Origin: JBKSMP01 sp964582055
Lineage (GTDB): Bacteria > Verrucomicrobiota > Verrucomicrobiia > Opitutales > UBA9783
Reading direction: 5' to 3'
NCBI GenBank assembly: GCA_964582055.1
Contig: CAZOPT010000006.1
Location: 1-33,543 of the forward strand
DNA length: 33,543 nucleotides
In this document: positions 22,525 to 30,964 of the stretch, one piece after another
Position numbering within the stretch: position 1 is the first letter of the stretch
Layout: each line of letters begins with the position of its first letter
Notes under the pieces: model-generated
Database searches by the model: none
What the model was told of the DNA's origin: nothing
The model's input: only the letters and a program-made list of their open reading frames with translations
Position numbers and translations under genes: made by a program

Positions 22525-22558
22525 GTTATAAAAAAGACATAAGGTTTTTTTTGCAAGC
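22525..22558 (-). promoter_or_regulatory. Candidate rpsR promoter (GCTTGCAA-20-TATAAC)
   Basis: On the minus strand GCTTGCAA (22551-22558, -35 part TTGCAA) is followed after 20 bases by TATAAC (22525-22530), about 16 bases before the rpsR ATG. It belongs to the GCTTG group described in the findings. Confidence 0.4.
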
Positions 22559-22595
22559 GCAAACTTTAATTATTTGTGGTTAAAGCTGTTTATGG

Positions 22596-24344
22596 CTATT
22601 CACCGACGAGATCTTTAGCGGCGATATTAAAAGAATATTCTCTGGTGTCATCCTCATTTGTCCACTGAATCCAGAGTTGGCCATTTTTTAAATCCATAAA
22701 AAGAATTCTTGAACAAGAGTCAAAACCTCCTTTAACATACTGATTGTTGATTGGAGGAGATGCAAATTCCGTTTTGGTAAGTAGATGAACTTTATTATTT
22801 GAGATATAATAAGGAGCGTAGCCTAAGAATAATTGTTTTGATTTTCCAGGATAGCAGTAACAATAAATAATATATTTATTTCCTGAGTCTGAAGTATAGG
22901 CTACCAACTTATGAGTATTTTTAAAGAGTTGGGTTTCTCCGTACTTATCGTAAGTATTTGAATAACACCCACAAGTTGTTGAGCAAGATTTATCAGTTGT
23001 TTTACCCGTGGAATAAATAATGTTTTGTGGATCTTCTATACTTCTACTATTTGTTATGTTCATGTTTGAATCACTACTTATAAAACTACTTAATATTAGT
23101 ACAATTGGAGAAGTTTCATTGATGTATTTTGGTGTCCATCGTTCATTGTTTTTCCCCGATAGAGATGTTTTAGTGTTATCTGTTGCATCAGTAGCTCTTA
23201 GTCCTAAAACACAAAAAATAGGAGAACCATCATTATTTTTTACAATACAAAAATCGTAATTTTTTGCAGTATATGCATTATAGGCTTGGTCATGATTTGT
23301 GTAATTAAAAGGACTGTTTGATCGACTTGTTAAACTAACTGCATCTTCAGTATTTGTTGAATCTTTCTTTGATTTTTGTAAATTAGGTAATCCATTCCAA
23401 GAATGCATTGTATAAATATATTCACCAAACTTGATGGTTCTTGGGAAAATACAACGACCTCCGCTATCACACGTACTGGAATTCCTTACAGTAACCTCTC
23501 CAGTGTTTACATATAATTGATAAATCTTAGATGTCGAAAAATCATTTTCTTTATTTAAAGCGATCCAATTTAAGTGTACGTGATCTGTACCATTATTGTC
23601 GGTATCAACCCAAGCTTGGAAATTGCCGCATTCTGTACCAAAGGCATGGTTATCGTTATCGCGTCGTGGTCGTAAATGATCAAATCTGCAAGCCGCATTA
23701 TCTGCTCCTGAATAAAATTTTTGTTCAACAACTCTTGTGTTTATGGATGATTTTGTTAATTTTAACATCAAGATACCTTCGACATCATTTTTCTTTGTGT
23801 TCATAAAGCGTGTAGGAGGTATATAAAAAAAGACATATAGATAATTTGAATAATTGCCTACTTCTTGTGCAATACAGGCCTGGATGGTATTATGGAAGCA
23901 GTTTTTAAACAAATTTTTGTCTATTGAGTTACCTAAATAAGGTTCTTTGGAGCAATTTATGGAGTTGTCTAATAGGTACCATGGATAATAAGTTGAGGAG
24001 ACCCTAGGTCTACTTATATCAAATCCAATACCTTTCCCTTCAAGAACGCAGCGAAAGCTTACAGAATATCTGTCGCCTTTAGAATCCAGCATGCAGCTTT
24101 CTATCTGGATTTGCCGAACTAAGGCTTCTGATCCATAGGGTGTCGTCAGATCTTTTAACCAATTGACGTTAAAATCATCAGCGAAGGTAACACCTGTTAA
24201 AGAGGAATTAGGCAAAATATAACCATGGTTGATAAAAGTATATCCTTTTAAATTATTCGAAACATATTCTCCAAAACTAGTTTGCAATTTTGCAAAATTA
24301 ATAATTATGAATAAAATTACAAAGTTTCTAATTTTTAACATCAT
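22596..24344 (-). CDS. Large exported cysteine-rich protein of unknown function
   Basis: 582 residues, unrecognised. An N-terminal Sec signal peptide (MMLKIRNFVILFIIINFAKLQTSFG, probable cleavage after Gly25) is followed by a mature part without further membrane helices. It is rich in Asn, Ser, Thr, Tyr and Asp and contains 17 cysteines, several clustered (CSTTCGC, YCYC, CDSGGRC), which suggests disulfide bonding after export. The many short strand-turn patterns of type hydrophobic-DxxG-hydrophobic (for example NKYIIYCYCYPGK, GQLWIQWTNEDD) suggest an all-beta or propeller-like fold; this is inference. There is no lipobox, LPXTG, autotransporter barrel or type 9 sorting domain that I can see. 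Start ATG 24344 or 24341. Monocistronic, preceded by a homopolymer-containing promoter. Confidence 0.7.
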   Translation of the reverse strand: MMLKIRNFVILFIIINFAKLQTSFGEYVSNNLKGYTFINHGYILPNSSLTGVTFADDFNVNWLKDLTTPYGSEALVRQIQIESCMLDSKGDRYSVSFRCVLEGKGIGFDISRPRVSSTYYPWYLLDNSINCSKEPYLGNSIDKNLFKNCFHNTIQACIAQEVGNYSNYLYVFFYIPPTRFMNTKKNDVEGILMLKLTKSSINTRVVEQKFYSGADNAACRFDHLRPRRDNDNHAFGTECGNFQAWVDTDNNGTDHVHLNWIALNKENDFSTSKIYQLYVNTGEVTVRNSSTCDSGGRCIFPRTIKFGEYIYTMHSWNGLPNLQKSKKDSTNTEDAVSLTSRSNSPFNYTNHDQAYNAYTAKNYDFCIVKNNDGSPIFCVLGLRATDATDNTKTSLSGKNNERWTPKYINETSPIVLILSSFISSDSNMNITNSRSIEDPQNIIYSTGKTTDKSCSTTCGCYSNTYDKYGETQLFKNTHKLVAYTSDSGNKYIIYCYCYPGKSKQLFLGYAPYYISNNKVHLLTKTEFASPPINNQYVKGGFDSCSRILFMDLKNGQLWIQWTNEDDTREYSFNIAAKDLVGE

Positions 24345-24361
24345 ATTTGAAAAGTTACAAA

Positions 24362-24391
24362 ATTCTATTTTTTTTTTTTTTTGTAAGTCAA
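24362..24391 (-). promoter_or_regulatory. Promoter of the exported protein gene, spacer filled by a 15-base homopolymer
   Basis: On the minus strand TTGACT (24386-24391) and TAGAAT (24362-24367) are separated by 18 bases made of TAC plus fifteen As. The -10 box ends 17 bases before the ATG at 24344. Both hexamers are close to the sigma-70 consensus. Slippage in the A-run would change the spacer length directly. Confidence 0.6.
24368..24382. repeat. Homopolymer of 15 T (plus strand) / 15 A (minus strand)
   Basis: Uninterrupted T run at 24368-24382, clearly longer than other mononucleotide runs I noticed in the window (about 8). It lies wholly inside the spacer of the minus-strand promoter, and its last two bases are the TT of the candidate valS -35. 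Confidence 0.95.
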
Positions 24392-24410
24392 GGATTTTTG
24401 TAGATATAAT
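24381..24410 (+). promoter_or_regulatory. Candidate valS promoter (TTGTAA-18-TATAAT)
   Basis: TTGTAA (24381-24386) and a perfect TATAAT (24405-24410) are 18 bases apart, with the T15 tract directly upstream as a possible UP-like element. The leader to the valS ATG at 24506 would be ~90 bases; I see no T-box features in it. Confidence 0.45.
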
Positions 24411-24505
24411 TAAGTTTAAAAATTGTTTTCATTCTTTTCAAAATTTATAAAAAAAACTGGACGGAGTAGAGGCGGTATGTTTTGAATAATAAGGGTATGG
24501 TTTTG

Positions 24506-27157
24506 ATGGAAAAGACGTATCGTCCGGAAGAGATTGAGAAGAAGTGGAATGCGTGTTGGCAAGAAGCACGTTGTTTTGAAGCAAAAAATGATGGTCGGCC
24601 AACATTTACAGTTTTTATGCCACCGCCGAATGTTACAGGAATCCTTCATATGGGGCATACACTGAACAATTCCATACAAGATGTTTTATGTCGTTGGGCA
24701 CGAATCCAAGGAAACGATGTACTTTGGATTCCAGGAACGGATCATGCTGGGATTGCAACACAAAGTAAGGTTGAAAAAGTTTTAAAGAAAGAAGGCCTTA
24801 GACGCCAAGAAATGGGACGTGACGCTTTTATTCAACGTGTACGAGCTTGGCGTGAAGAACATGGTACCATTATTTTTGACCAATTGAAACGTTTAGGAGT
24901 TTCCTGCGATTGGTCGCATGCAACGTATACCTTGGATCCAGATTATTCGCGTGGGGTTTTCCAAGCTTTTGTTGATTTGTATGAGCGCGGTTATATTTAT
25001 AAAGGAAAACGTTTGGTGAATTGGTGTCCGGTTTCACAAACAGCTCTTAGCGATGAAGAAGTCATTATGAAGCAAACACCGGCTTTTTTATACACATTTC
25101 GTTATCCGATTATTGAAAAGCCAGGTCATTTTTTAGAAATTGCAACCACTCGCCCAGAAACTATTATGGGGGATGTTGCACTTGCAGTTCATCCAGAAGA
25201 TCCTCGTTATAAAGATTTAATTGGATTGCACGCGCAGTGTCCTTTTGAAGATCGACAGATTCCAATTATTGGTGATAGTGTTGTAGAACAGGATTTCGGA
25301 ACGGGTGCATTAAAGATTACTCCAGCGCATGATCCGATTGACTTTGCTGTTGGCCAACGTCATCAATTGCCATTTATTGAAGTGTTAGACGCGCGTGGTG
25401 TTGTTAATGAATTAGGTGCACCGTTTACAGGTCTTGACCGTTTTAAGGCTCGTGAGGCAGTTATAGAAGCTTTAAAGGAGAAGAATTTATTAGTTTCTGT
25501 AAAACCTTACGAACATGCAGTTGGTTATTCGGAACGTGCTGATGTCCCGATTGAACCGCGGTTATCTGAGCAATGGTTTGTTCGTTATCCTAAAGTTGAA
25601 GAGGCTAAAGAAGTGGCTGAAAAGTCTCTTGTTAAATTTTGGCCGCAGCGTTGGATTAAAACCTACTTGCATTGGCTCGACAATATTCAAGATTGGTGTA
25701 TCAGTCGACAATTATGGTGGGGACATCGTATCCCAGTTTGGTATCACAAGACAAATGGTTCTATTCATGTTTCGGTAGAAGGTCCTAAGGATCCTGAAAA
25801 TTGGGAACAAGATCCAGATGTTTTAGATACTTGGTTTTCCTCTTGGTTATGGCCTATAGGAACGTTGAAAGGTCGTGATAAGAGTTCAGAAAGTAAAACA
25901 TTTTTTAATCGATTTTTTCCGAGTAATACGCTTGTTTCTGGGCCAGATATTTTATTTTTCTGGATCACACGTATGATCATTGCTTCATTGGAGTTTTTAG
26001 AAGATCGACCTCTGGAAGGACGTGTACCTTTTAAAAATGTATACTTAACGGGAATTGTACGCGATGCTCAAGGGCGTAAGATGTCGAAAAGTTTAGGCAA
26101 TTCACCAGATCCTTTGGATTTAATTAAAGATTATGGTGCGGATGGCGTTCGTTTGGGTTTGCTTTCGATTGCACCTCAAGGGCAGGATATCCGTTTCGAC
26201 GAACGTTTTTTAACGCAGGGACGAAATTTTTGTACGAAATTGTGGAATGCTTGTCGTTTTCGGCAGATGCAAGGCGAGACGATTGCTTATAAGTCTTTGG
26301 ACGATTATTGGAAGATTTTAGCCCAAAAGTCATTGTCCTTATATGATTGCCATTTATTACAACATTTGTGTAAAACAATGGAGAGTTTTCAGAACTTTTT
26401 GGAGAAATACGAATTTAATGCGGCTATTAAATTGCTTCAGCAGTGTTTTAAAGGCGTATTTTGTGATTGGTATTTGGAGGTGCAAAAACATCAAAATTCG
26501 CAGTGTTTAACGATACAAGATTTATTTTTACGGCAAATTTTGATTATGTTATCGCCTTATGCTCCTTATATCACAGAAGAATTATGGAAACAATTGCATT
26601 TAGGCAAAGGTTGGATTCAAGAAGCGGGTTGGAATGTAGAAAATTTTAAGGAAAAAATTCAGAAGTTGATTGCAGGTTATTCTGCTGAAGTACTTGAAGA
26701 AGTTGAACGATTGCGGGCTTTGGTCGGTGAATTGCGAGGATTAAAGGCTGAAAATGGTTTAAGTACTAACAAGAATGTTGAAATAAATGTTTTGTTGCAA
26801 AAAGCGTATATGGAGGCTTTTGAACATCATCGAGAGCTTATCATGCGTTTAGTAGGAGTGCGTCACTTGGAAAAAGTTCAAGAACAGCCAGAGCATGCTG
26901 CAAAAGTTGTTACACATTGGGGAACTTTTGCGCTTATTGTGGAACAAAAAGAGGTAAGTCCTGAGGAAAAACAACAATGGATTGCGGAGTTGGAACGCCT
27001 TAATCAGCATATTGCTTCTGCCGAACAAAAGTTAAAAAATGAACGTTTTATGGCAAGTGCGCCGGTTTCTGTTATTGATGGCGTGCGGAAATTATTGCAA
27101 GAAAATCAGCAAAAAAAGCAGAGCTTGGAAGAATTACTTAAAAAGTGTGTTTTTTAG
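24506..27157 (+). CDS. valS: Valyl-tRNA synthetase
   Basis: Class I synthetase with editing domain, charging tRNA-Val. HMGH (48-51, in PPPNVTGILHMGH) stands for HIGH; KMSKS lies at 525-529 (GRKMSKSLGNSPDPLD). The CP1 editing region contains TTRPETIMGDVALAVHP. The ValRS-specific C-terminal coiled-coil arm is present (about 815-883, ending KKQSLEELLKKC). The 883-residue length is normal. I start at ATG 24506 (MEKTYRPEEIEKKWN), where family similarity begins and an AAGGG lies ten bases upstream. ATG 24497 and TTG 24482 are in frame and would add 3 or 8 residues. Confidence 0.96.
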   Translation: MEKTYRPEEIEKKWNACWQEARCFEAKNDGRPTFTVFMPPPNVTGILHMGHTLNNSIQDVLCRWARIQGNDVLWIPGTDHAGIATQSKVEKVLKKEGLRRQEMGRDAFIQRVRAWREEHGTIIFDQLKRLGVSCDWSHATYTLDPDYSRGVFQAFVDLYERGYIYKGKRLVNWCPVSQTALSDEEVIMKQTPAFLYTFRYPIIEKPGHFLEIATTRPETIMGDVALAVHPEDPRYKDLIGLHAQCPFEDRQIPIIGDSVVEQDFGTGALKITPAHDPIDFAVGQRHQLPFIEVLDARGVVNELGAPFTGLDRFKAREAVIEALKEKNLLVSVKPYEHAVGYSERADVPIEPRLSEQWFVRYPKVEEAKEVAEKSLVKFWPQRWIKTYLHWLDNIQDWCISRQLWWGHRIPVWYHKTNGSIHVSVEGPKDPENWEQDPDVLDTWFSSWLWPIGTLKGRDKSSESKTFFNRFFPSNTLVSGPDILFFWITRMIIASLEFLEDRPLEGRVPFKNVYLTGIVRDAQGRKMSKSLGNSPDPLDLIKDYGADGVRLGLLSIAPQGQDIRFDERFLTQGRNFCTKLWNACRFRQMQGETIAYKSLDDYWKILAQKSLSLYDCHLLQHLCKTMESFQNFLEKYEFNAAIKLLQQCFKGVFCDWYLEVQKHQNSQCLTIQDLFLRQILIMLSPYAPYITEELWKQLHLGKGWIQEAGWNVENFKEKIQKLIAGYSAEVLEEVERLRALVGELRGLKAENGLSTNKNVEINVLLQKAYMEAFEHHRELIMRLVGVRHLEKVQEQPEHAAKVVTHWGTFALIVEQKEVSPEEKQQWIAELERLNQHIASAEQKLKNERFMASAPVSVIDGVRKLLQENQQKKQSLEELLKKCVF

Positions 27158-27206
27158 CTTCAAAAAGTTTTAAAATGTGTTACTTTTAAAGTGACAGAAA
27201 TTTTTT

Positions 27207-28463
27207 ATGTTGAATTTGTCTGAGCGCATTGTGATTACGGGTATTGGATTAACAGCTCCAAATGGGAATTCGTTGGCTGAATTTCGTAAGCATCTTTTGG
27301 AAGGATATGCCCGTATTCAACGGATTGATATGCGTTATATGGGGCTTGTTTTAGCGGGTGTTTGTACATTTAATGCTACCGAATATCAGACAAAAAAAGA
27401 ATTGCGTACAGGAACGCGTGCCGGAAGTATTGGAATTTATTGTGCTCATAAAGCCATTGAATCAAGCGGTTTTGATTTAAGGAATGCCGACAAAAGTCGC
27501 ATTGGGATTTATGTAGGAATTACGGAGCACGGTAATGTAGAGACTGAAAATGAGGTTTACCAAATATCGAAGTTTGGTTACGATACACGTTATTGGAATC
27601 ATCACCACAATCCGCGTACAGTTGCCAATAACCCAGCGGGTGAAGTCTCGATTAATTTAGGCATTACCGGGCCACATTATACCTTAGGTGGTGCCTGTGC
27701 AGGTGGTAACTTGGGACTTATCCAAGGCGTACAAATGTTACGCTTGGGTGAAGTTGATATGGCTTTAGTAGGCGGCGTTAGTGAGAGTATTCATACTTTT
27801 GGTATTTTTGCTGGATTTAAAAATCAAGGAGCCTTAGCAGACTGTGAAGACCCTAATAAAGCTAGCCGCCCTTTTGATAAAGCACGTAATGGAATTGTTA
27901 TCAGCGAAGGAGGTTGCTTCTTTACCTTAGAACGGCTTGATGCAGCACTTGCTCGAGGTGCAAAGATTTATGGTGAAGTCGTTGGTTATGGTATTAATTC
28001 AGATGCAGAAAGTGCCGTTTTACCTTGTAGTCAACGACAAGTTGAATGTGTTCAATTGGCTTTAAATAAGGCGGGTTTAAAGCCACAGGATATCGATATT
28101 GTTAATACGCATGCTACATCTACGGTTTTGGGAGACATCAAGGAATGTCAGGCTTTGCGCGAAGTTTTTAAAAATTCTCCTCAAACGCATTTTAATAATA
28201 CAAAAAGTTTTATTGGCCATGCCATGGGAGCTGCTGGCTCTTTAGAATTGGCAGGCAATTTACCTGCATTTGAAGATCATTATGTACATCCTACGATTAA
28301 TGTGGATGAACTGGATCCAGAATGTGCACTTAACAATTTGGTTCTTAATCAGCCTAAACATTTAGACAAAGTAGATACGATTCTTAATAATTCATTTGGA
28401 ATGCTTGGAATTAATTCAGTTGTTATTGTAAGGCGTTATGAACCTTCACAACCAATCACATAA
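27207..28463 (+). CDS. Beta-ketoacyl-[acyl-carrier-protein] synthase family protein (KAS II-like)
   Basis: Decarboxylating Claisen condensation enzyme. The catalytic triad is intact: Cys164 in GGACAGGN, His302 in NTHATST and His338 in KSFIGHAMGAAG (Lys333 also conserved). 418 residues is right for FabF. It departs from housekeeping FabF around the active site: GGACAGGN for TACATG.H, NTHATST for HGTST, and an Asn/His-rich stretch (YWNHHHNPRTVANN). It is followed four bases later by its own acyl carrier protein gene. I infer a dedicated KAS/ACP pair, perhaps for a specialised acyl chain used in the envelope, since waaA is next. Housekeeping FabF remains possible. Confidence 0.8.
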   Translation: MLNLSERIVITGIGLTAPNGNSLAEFRKHLLEGYARIQRIDMRYMGLVLAGVCTFNATEYQTKKELRTGTRAGSIGIYCAHKAIESSGFDLRNADKSRIGIYVGITEHGNVETENEVYQISKFGYDTRYWNHHHNPRTVANNPAGEVSINLGITGPHYTLGGACAGGNLGLIQGVQMLRLGEVDMALVGGVSESIHTFGIFAGFKNQGALADCEDPNKASRPFDKARNGIVISEGGCFFTLERLDAALARGAKIYGEVVGYGINSDAESAVLPCSQRQVECVQLALNKAGLKPQDIDIVNTHATSTVLGDIKECQALREVFKNSPQTHFNNTKSFIGHAMGAAGSLELAGNLPAFEDHYVHPTINVDELDPECALNNLVLNQPKHLDKVDTILNNSFGMLGINSVVIVRRYEPSQPIT

Positions 28464-28467
28464 TACA

Positions 28468-28716
28468 ATGGAAAAATCAGAGGTTCGTAAAATAATTGTA
28501 GATATTATTGCTGAAATCGCTCCAGATGAGGATTTAAGTAATTTAAAAGATGATGTGCGTTTGCGCGATCAATTGGAATTAGATTCCATGGATTTTCTTG
28601 ATATTGTTATGGAATTGAGAAAACAATATAATATTGAAGTTCCTGAAGCAGATTATCCACATTTAGAATCTCTTCAATCTTGTGTTGAGTACTTGCATCC
28701 CAAGTTTAATAAATAA
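28468..28716 (+). CDS. Acyl carrier protein (phosphopantetheine-binding)
   Basis: 82-residue carrier. The phosphopantetheine site is Ser40 in LELDSMDFLDIV; the DSM form replaces the DSL of housekeeping AcpP and is followed by ELRKQYNIEVPEADYPHLESLQSCVEYL. That tail pattern (I.VPEADY..L.SL...V.YL) is typical of ACPs encoded beside a KAS gene outside the fab cluster. I start at ATG 28468, four bases after the KAS stop; the in-frame ATG 28438 lies inside the KAS gene and would add ten residues unlike the family. It needs a holo-ACP synthase encoded elsewhere. Confidence 0.88.
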   Translation: MEKSEVRKIIVDIIAEIAPDEDLSNLKDDVRLRDQLELDSMDFLDIVMELRKQYNIEVPEADYPHLESLQSCVEYLHPKFNK

Positions 28717-28723
28717 AGTTTTA

Positions 28724-28739
28724 GGATATTTTTATATCC
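28724..28739 (+). other. Short hairpin between ACP and waaA
   Basis: GGATAT (28724-28729) and ATATCC (28734-28739) flank TTTT. There is no T-run after the stem, so it is more likely an RNA processing or partial attenuation element than a terminator. It sits just before the GTG start of waaA. Confidence 0.3.
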
Positions 28740-28747
28740 AAGATTAA

Positions 28748-30034
28748 GTGAAAATTTCGGTAAAAAGGCATTGTTTTATTTATTGTTATCGGTTGCTTTT
28801 TTTACCGATTTTTGCTTTTTTGTTGCCCTATTATCTTTATCGTATGTGGAAAAGAGGTGGGTATGGGCCTCATTTTTTACATCGTTTTGGCTTCGTTCCT
28901 AAAAATAAAACATCAGTTCAAAAAACGGTTTGGTTGCAAGCTGTTAGTGTAGGGGAAATGGAGGCATTGCAGCCTTTGTTGGAATCATTAAAAGCGAATA
29001 AGTTAAGTGTTTACTTAACGACAACAACCTCTACTGGATTTCAGATTGCTCAGACTAAATATAAGAATTTGGTAGAAACGATTGCTTATTTCCCTTTAGA
29101 TTTTTGTCTATTTTCTTGGATTGCTTGGCAGAGGATTCGTCCACAGTACGCATTTTTGATGGAGTCAGAATTATGGCCTGAACATCTTTGGCAAGCTTAT
29201 CGGAATAAAGTTCCAGTTTATCTTTTAAATGGACGTTGTTCAGATAAAACGTTTGCGCGTTACTCTCGTTTTAAAACAGTTTCAAGTATTTTATTTGGTT
29301 TCATTTATAAAATCTATGCGGCGAGCAGTTTAGATGGTCAGCGTTTTCATTCATTAACGTCGATTCCTGTTGAGGTTGTTGGTAATTTAAAGGTGGATGC
29401 TGCTTTGAATCGTATAAATGAAGCTTCAAATCCTATAAAACGTTCTGATTTAGGTTCTGAGTGGGAAAATGCACTTGTTTTATTGGGTGCTTCCACCTGG
29501 CCTGGTGAAGAACAATTGCTTTTAGACGTATTTTGTGAGGCAAGAAAAATACAACCGAACATCCGTCTTATCTTGGTTCCGAGACATGCAGAACGTGCAA
29601 GTGATTTAGAAAAGATTTTGTCGCCTTATAGTTTTTGCTTTTGGACACATCCAAAGTTGAATTCCGAGATTTATGTAGTGAATACGACTGGAGAGTTGCA
29701 GCGTTTTTTACAATTAGCACAGTTTGTTTTTGTTGGAAAAAGTTTGGATCCGCATAGAGGTGGACAGACACCAATAGAGGCTGCGGCACTAGGGAAGTCG
29801 ATTGTTTATGGGCCACATATGGAAAATTTTCGAGTTGTTTGTAAAAGTTTGGAGGCTTGTGGTGGTGCTGTTCGTTGTTCCGATAAGATGAATGTTCGTC
29901 AGCAATTACTTCGTTGGATTACAGAGCCGCAGTTGGCAGAATCTTATGCAAAAGCTGCAAAAAAATGGACGGTTTCTAATCGTGGGGCGATCGACCGAAT
30001 ACTTGTGAGTTTAAGGCAGTTGGGAATGTTTTAG
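28748..30034 (+). CDS. waaA: 3-deoxy-D-manno-octulosonic acid (KDO) transferase WaaA
   Basis: Adds KDO from CMP-KDO to lipid IVA at the cytoplasmic face of the inner membrane, the first step of LPS core assembly. GT-30 family, GT-B fold. An N-terminal membrane anchor (about 10-30) is followed by the donor/acceptor motifs: QAVSVGE with catalytic Glu70, TTTTSTGFQIA, MESELWP, NGRCSDKTFARY, then AASSLDGQRF, VVGNLKVD, the C-terminal domain LGASTWPGEEQ, PRHAERA, and FVGKSL..RGGQTPIEAAALGK. 428 residues, complete. Start GTG 28748; no other start precedes the anchor. It demonstrates that this organism makes lipid A. It probably shares a transcript with the KAS/ACP genes 31 bases upstream. Confidence 0.95.
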   Translation: MKISVKRHCFIYCYRLLFLPIFAFLLPYYLYRMWKRGGYGPHFLHRFGFVPKNKTSVQKTVWLQAVSVGEMEALQPLLESLKANKLSVYLTTTTSTGFQIAQTKYKNLVETIAYFPLDFCLFSWIAWQRIRPQYAFLMESELWPEHLWQAYRNKVPVYLLNGRCSDKTFARYSRFKTVSSILFGFIYKIYAASSLDGQRFHSLTSIPVEVVGNLKVDAALNRINEASNPIKRSDLGSEWENALVLLGASTWPGEEQLLLDVFCEARKIQPNIRLILVPRHAERASDLEKILSPYSFCFWTHPKLNSEIYVVNTTGELQRFLQLAQFVFVGKSLDPHRGGQTPIEAAALGKSIVYGPHMENFRVVCKSLEACGGAVRCSDKMNVRQQLLRWITEPQLAESYAKAAKKWTVSNRGAIDRILVSLRQLGMF

Positions 30035-30089
30035 GATTATTTTGGAGATAGGTTTTTGGGCATAAAGTTTGCTTAAATGATAAGTTTAT

Positions 30090-30902
30090 ATGAAAATACA
30101 AATTAAGTTTATGGTCGGTTTATGGGTTTTGGTTGCTCAATTTTGTACAACCTTGGGACGAGGAGATCTTTTTAATTTTCCTAAAGAATCCTTGTTAAAT
30201 ACGCAACAACAAGAAACGGTTCGAAAAATTTTTATGGAAACTATGTTGGAGGCAAGTCGATCCTTTATTGTTTATTTACAAGATCCTTCATTTAAGCAGG
30301 TGATTAAGACTTCTTTGAGCAATTCAGAAATTTTGAAAACGATGTTGTTAGAACGTTTTTTTAAGTATTCTAAGAAAAAGGATGATAAAAAAATTATTGC
30401 CAATTTGCTTGAAGTAGTAAGCAATGAGGAAGATTTTTTGGCAATTGCTGGAGATCGTAACGATGCTTTATTTAATGGTATTATCCGAGAGACCGTACGT
30501 GTGTTTGCGAGAAACCATTTAAATGGGTTAGAAAATCAGGAAATGGTTTTGAAGGAAATTTTTAAAGTTTTGTGGGAAGGGATTACCAACAAGGAATTGG
30601 TATGTGAGATTGATATAAATTTTATAAATGCAATAAGGGAGGCCATTGGCGGAGTAAGTTTTAATATGGTTAATTCTGCATATGAGATTTTTAATAATAC
30701 TCCTGGAGATCTTTGTGATAAAATTGCTACTGTTGTATCCCAGTTGCTATATTTAGAATTTAACACTGCAGTAGATGATAATGCGTGTTGTAGTTGTTTG
30801 CAAACAACTTGGGGAATCACTAAGAAGGCGTGTAAGAAGGTACTTCCGGTACTTCCAACACTTTTACAAGTTGCATTATTAATAGCAAAAGAAGTTATTT
30901 AA
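30090..30902 (+). CDS. Exported helical protein of unknown function
   Basis: 270 residues, unrecognised. The N-terminus MKIQIKFMVGLWVLVAQFCTTLG is a good Sec signal peptide. The rest is predominantly helical with many charged residues, then a cysteine cluster (NACCSCLQ near 235-242) and a hydrophobic C-terminal stretch (VLPVLPTLLQVALLIAKEVI) that could be a membrane anchor or an amphipathic helix. No domain is recognised. It is separated from waaA by 55 bases and from tRNA-Glu by 62, and is in the same orientation as both. Start ATG 30090 is the only Met placing the signal peptide correctly. Composition resembles the neighbours, so no sign of recent transfer. Confidence 0.6.
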   Translation: MKIQIKFMVGLWVLVAQFCTTLGRGDLFNFPKESLLNTQQQETVRKIFMETMLEASRSFIVYLQDPSFKQVIKTSLSNSEILKTMLLERFFKYSKKKDDKKIIANLLEVVSNEEDFLAIAGDRNDALFNGIIRETVRVFARNHLNGLENQEMVLKEIFKVLWEGITNKELVCEIDINFINAIREAIGGVSFNMVNSAYEIFNNTPGDLCDKIATVVSQLLYLEFNTAVDDNACCSCLQTTWGITKKACKKVLPVLPTLLQVALLIAKEVI

Positions 30903-30918
30903 AAAAATGTAAAAAAGT

Positions 30919-30951
30919 GCTTGCATAAAAAATTTTATGCTTCACTATGAA
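30919..30951 (+). promoter_or_regulatory. Candidate tRNA-Glu promoter (GCTTGCAT-19-TATGAA)
   Basis: GCTTGCAT (30919-30926) is followed after 19 bases by TATGAA (30946-30951), 13 bases before the mature tRNA. The A-rich sequence in front of the -35 is nearly identical to that in front of rplU. Confidence 0.45.
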
Positions 30952-30964
30952 TAATGTTCGTTAT

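Noticed and set aside
24411..24505. T-box or other riboswitch in the valS leader
   Set aside because: The leader is too short (~90 bases) and lacks a T-box sequence and a terminator/antiterminator pair. The same holds before proS and metG.
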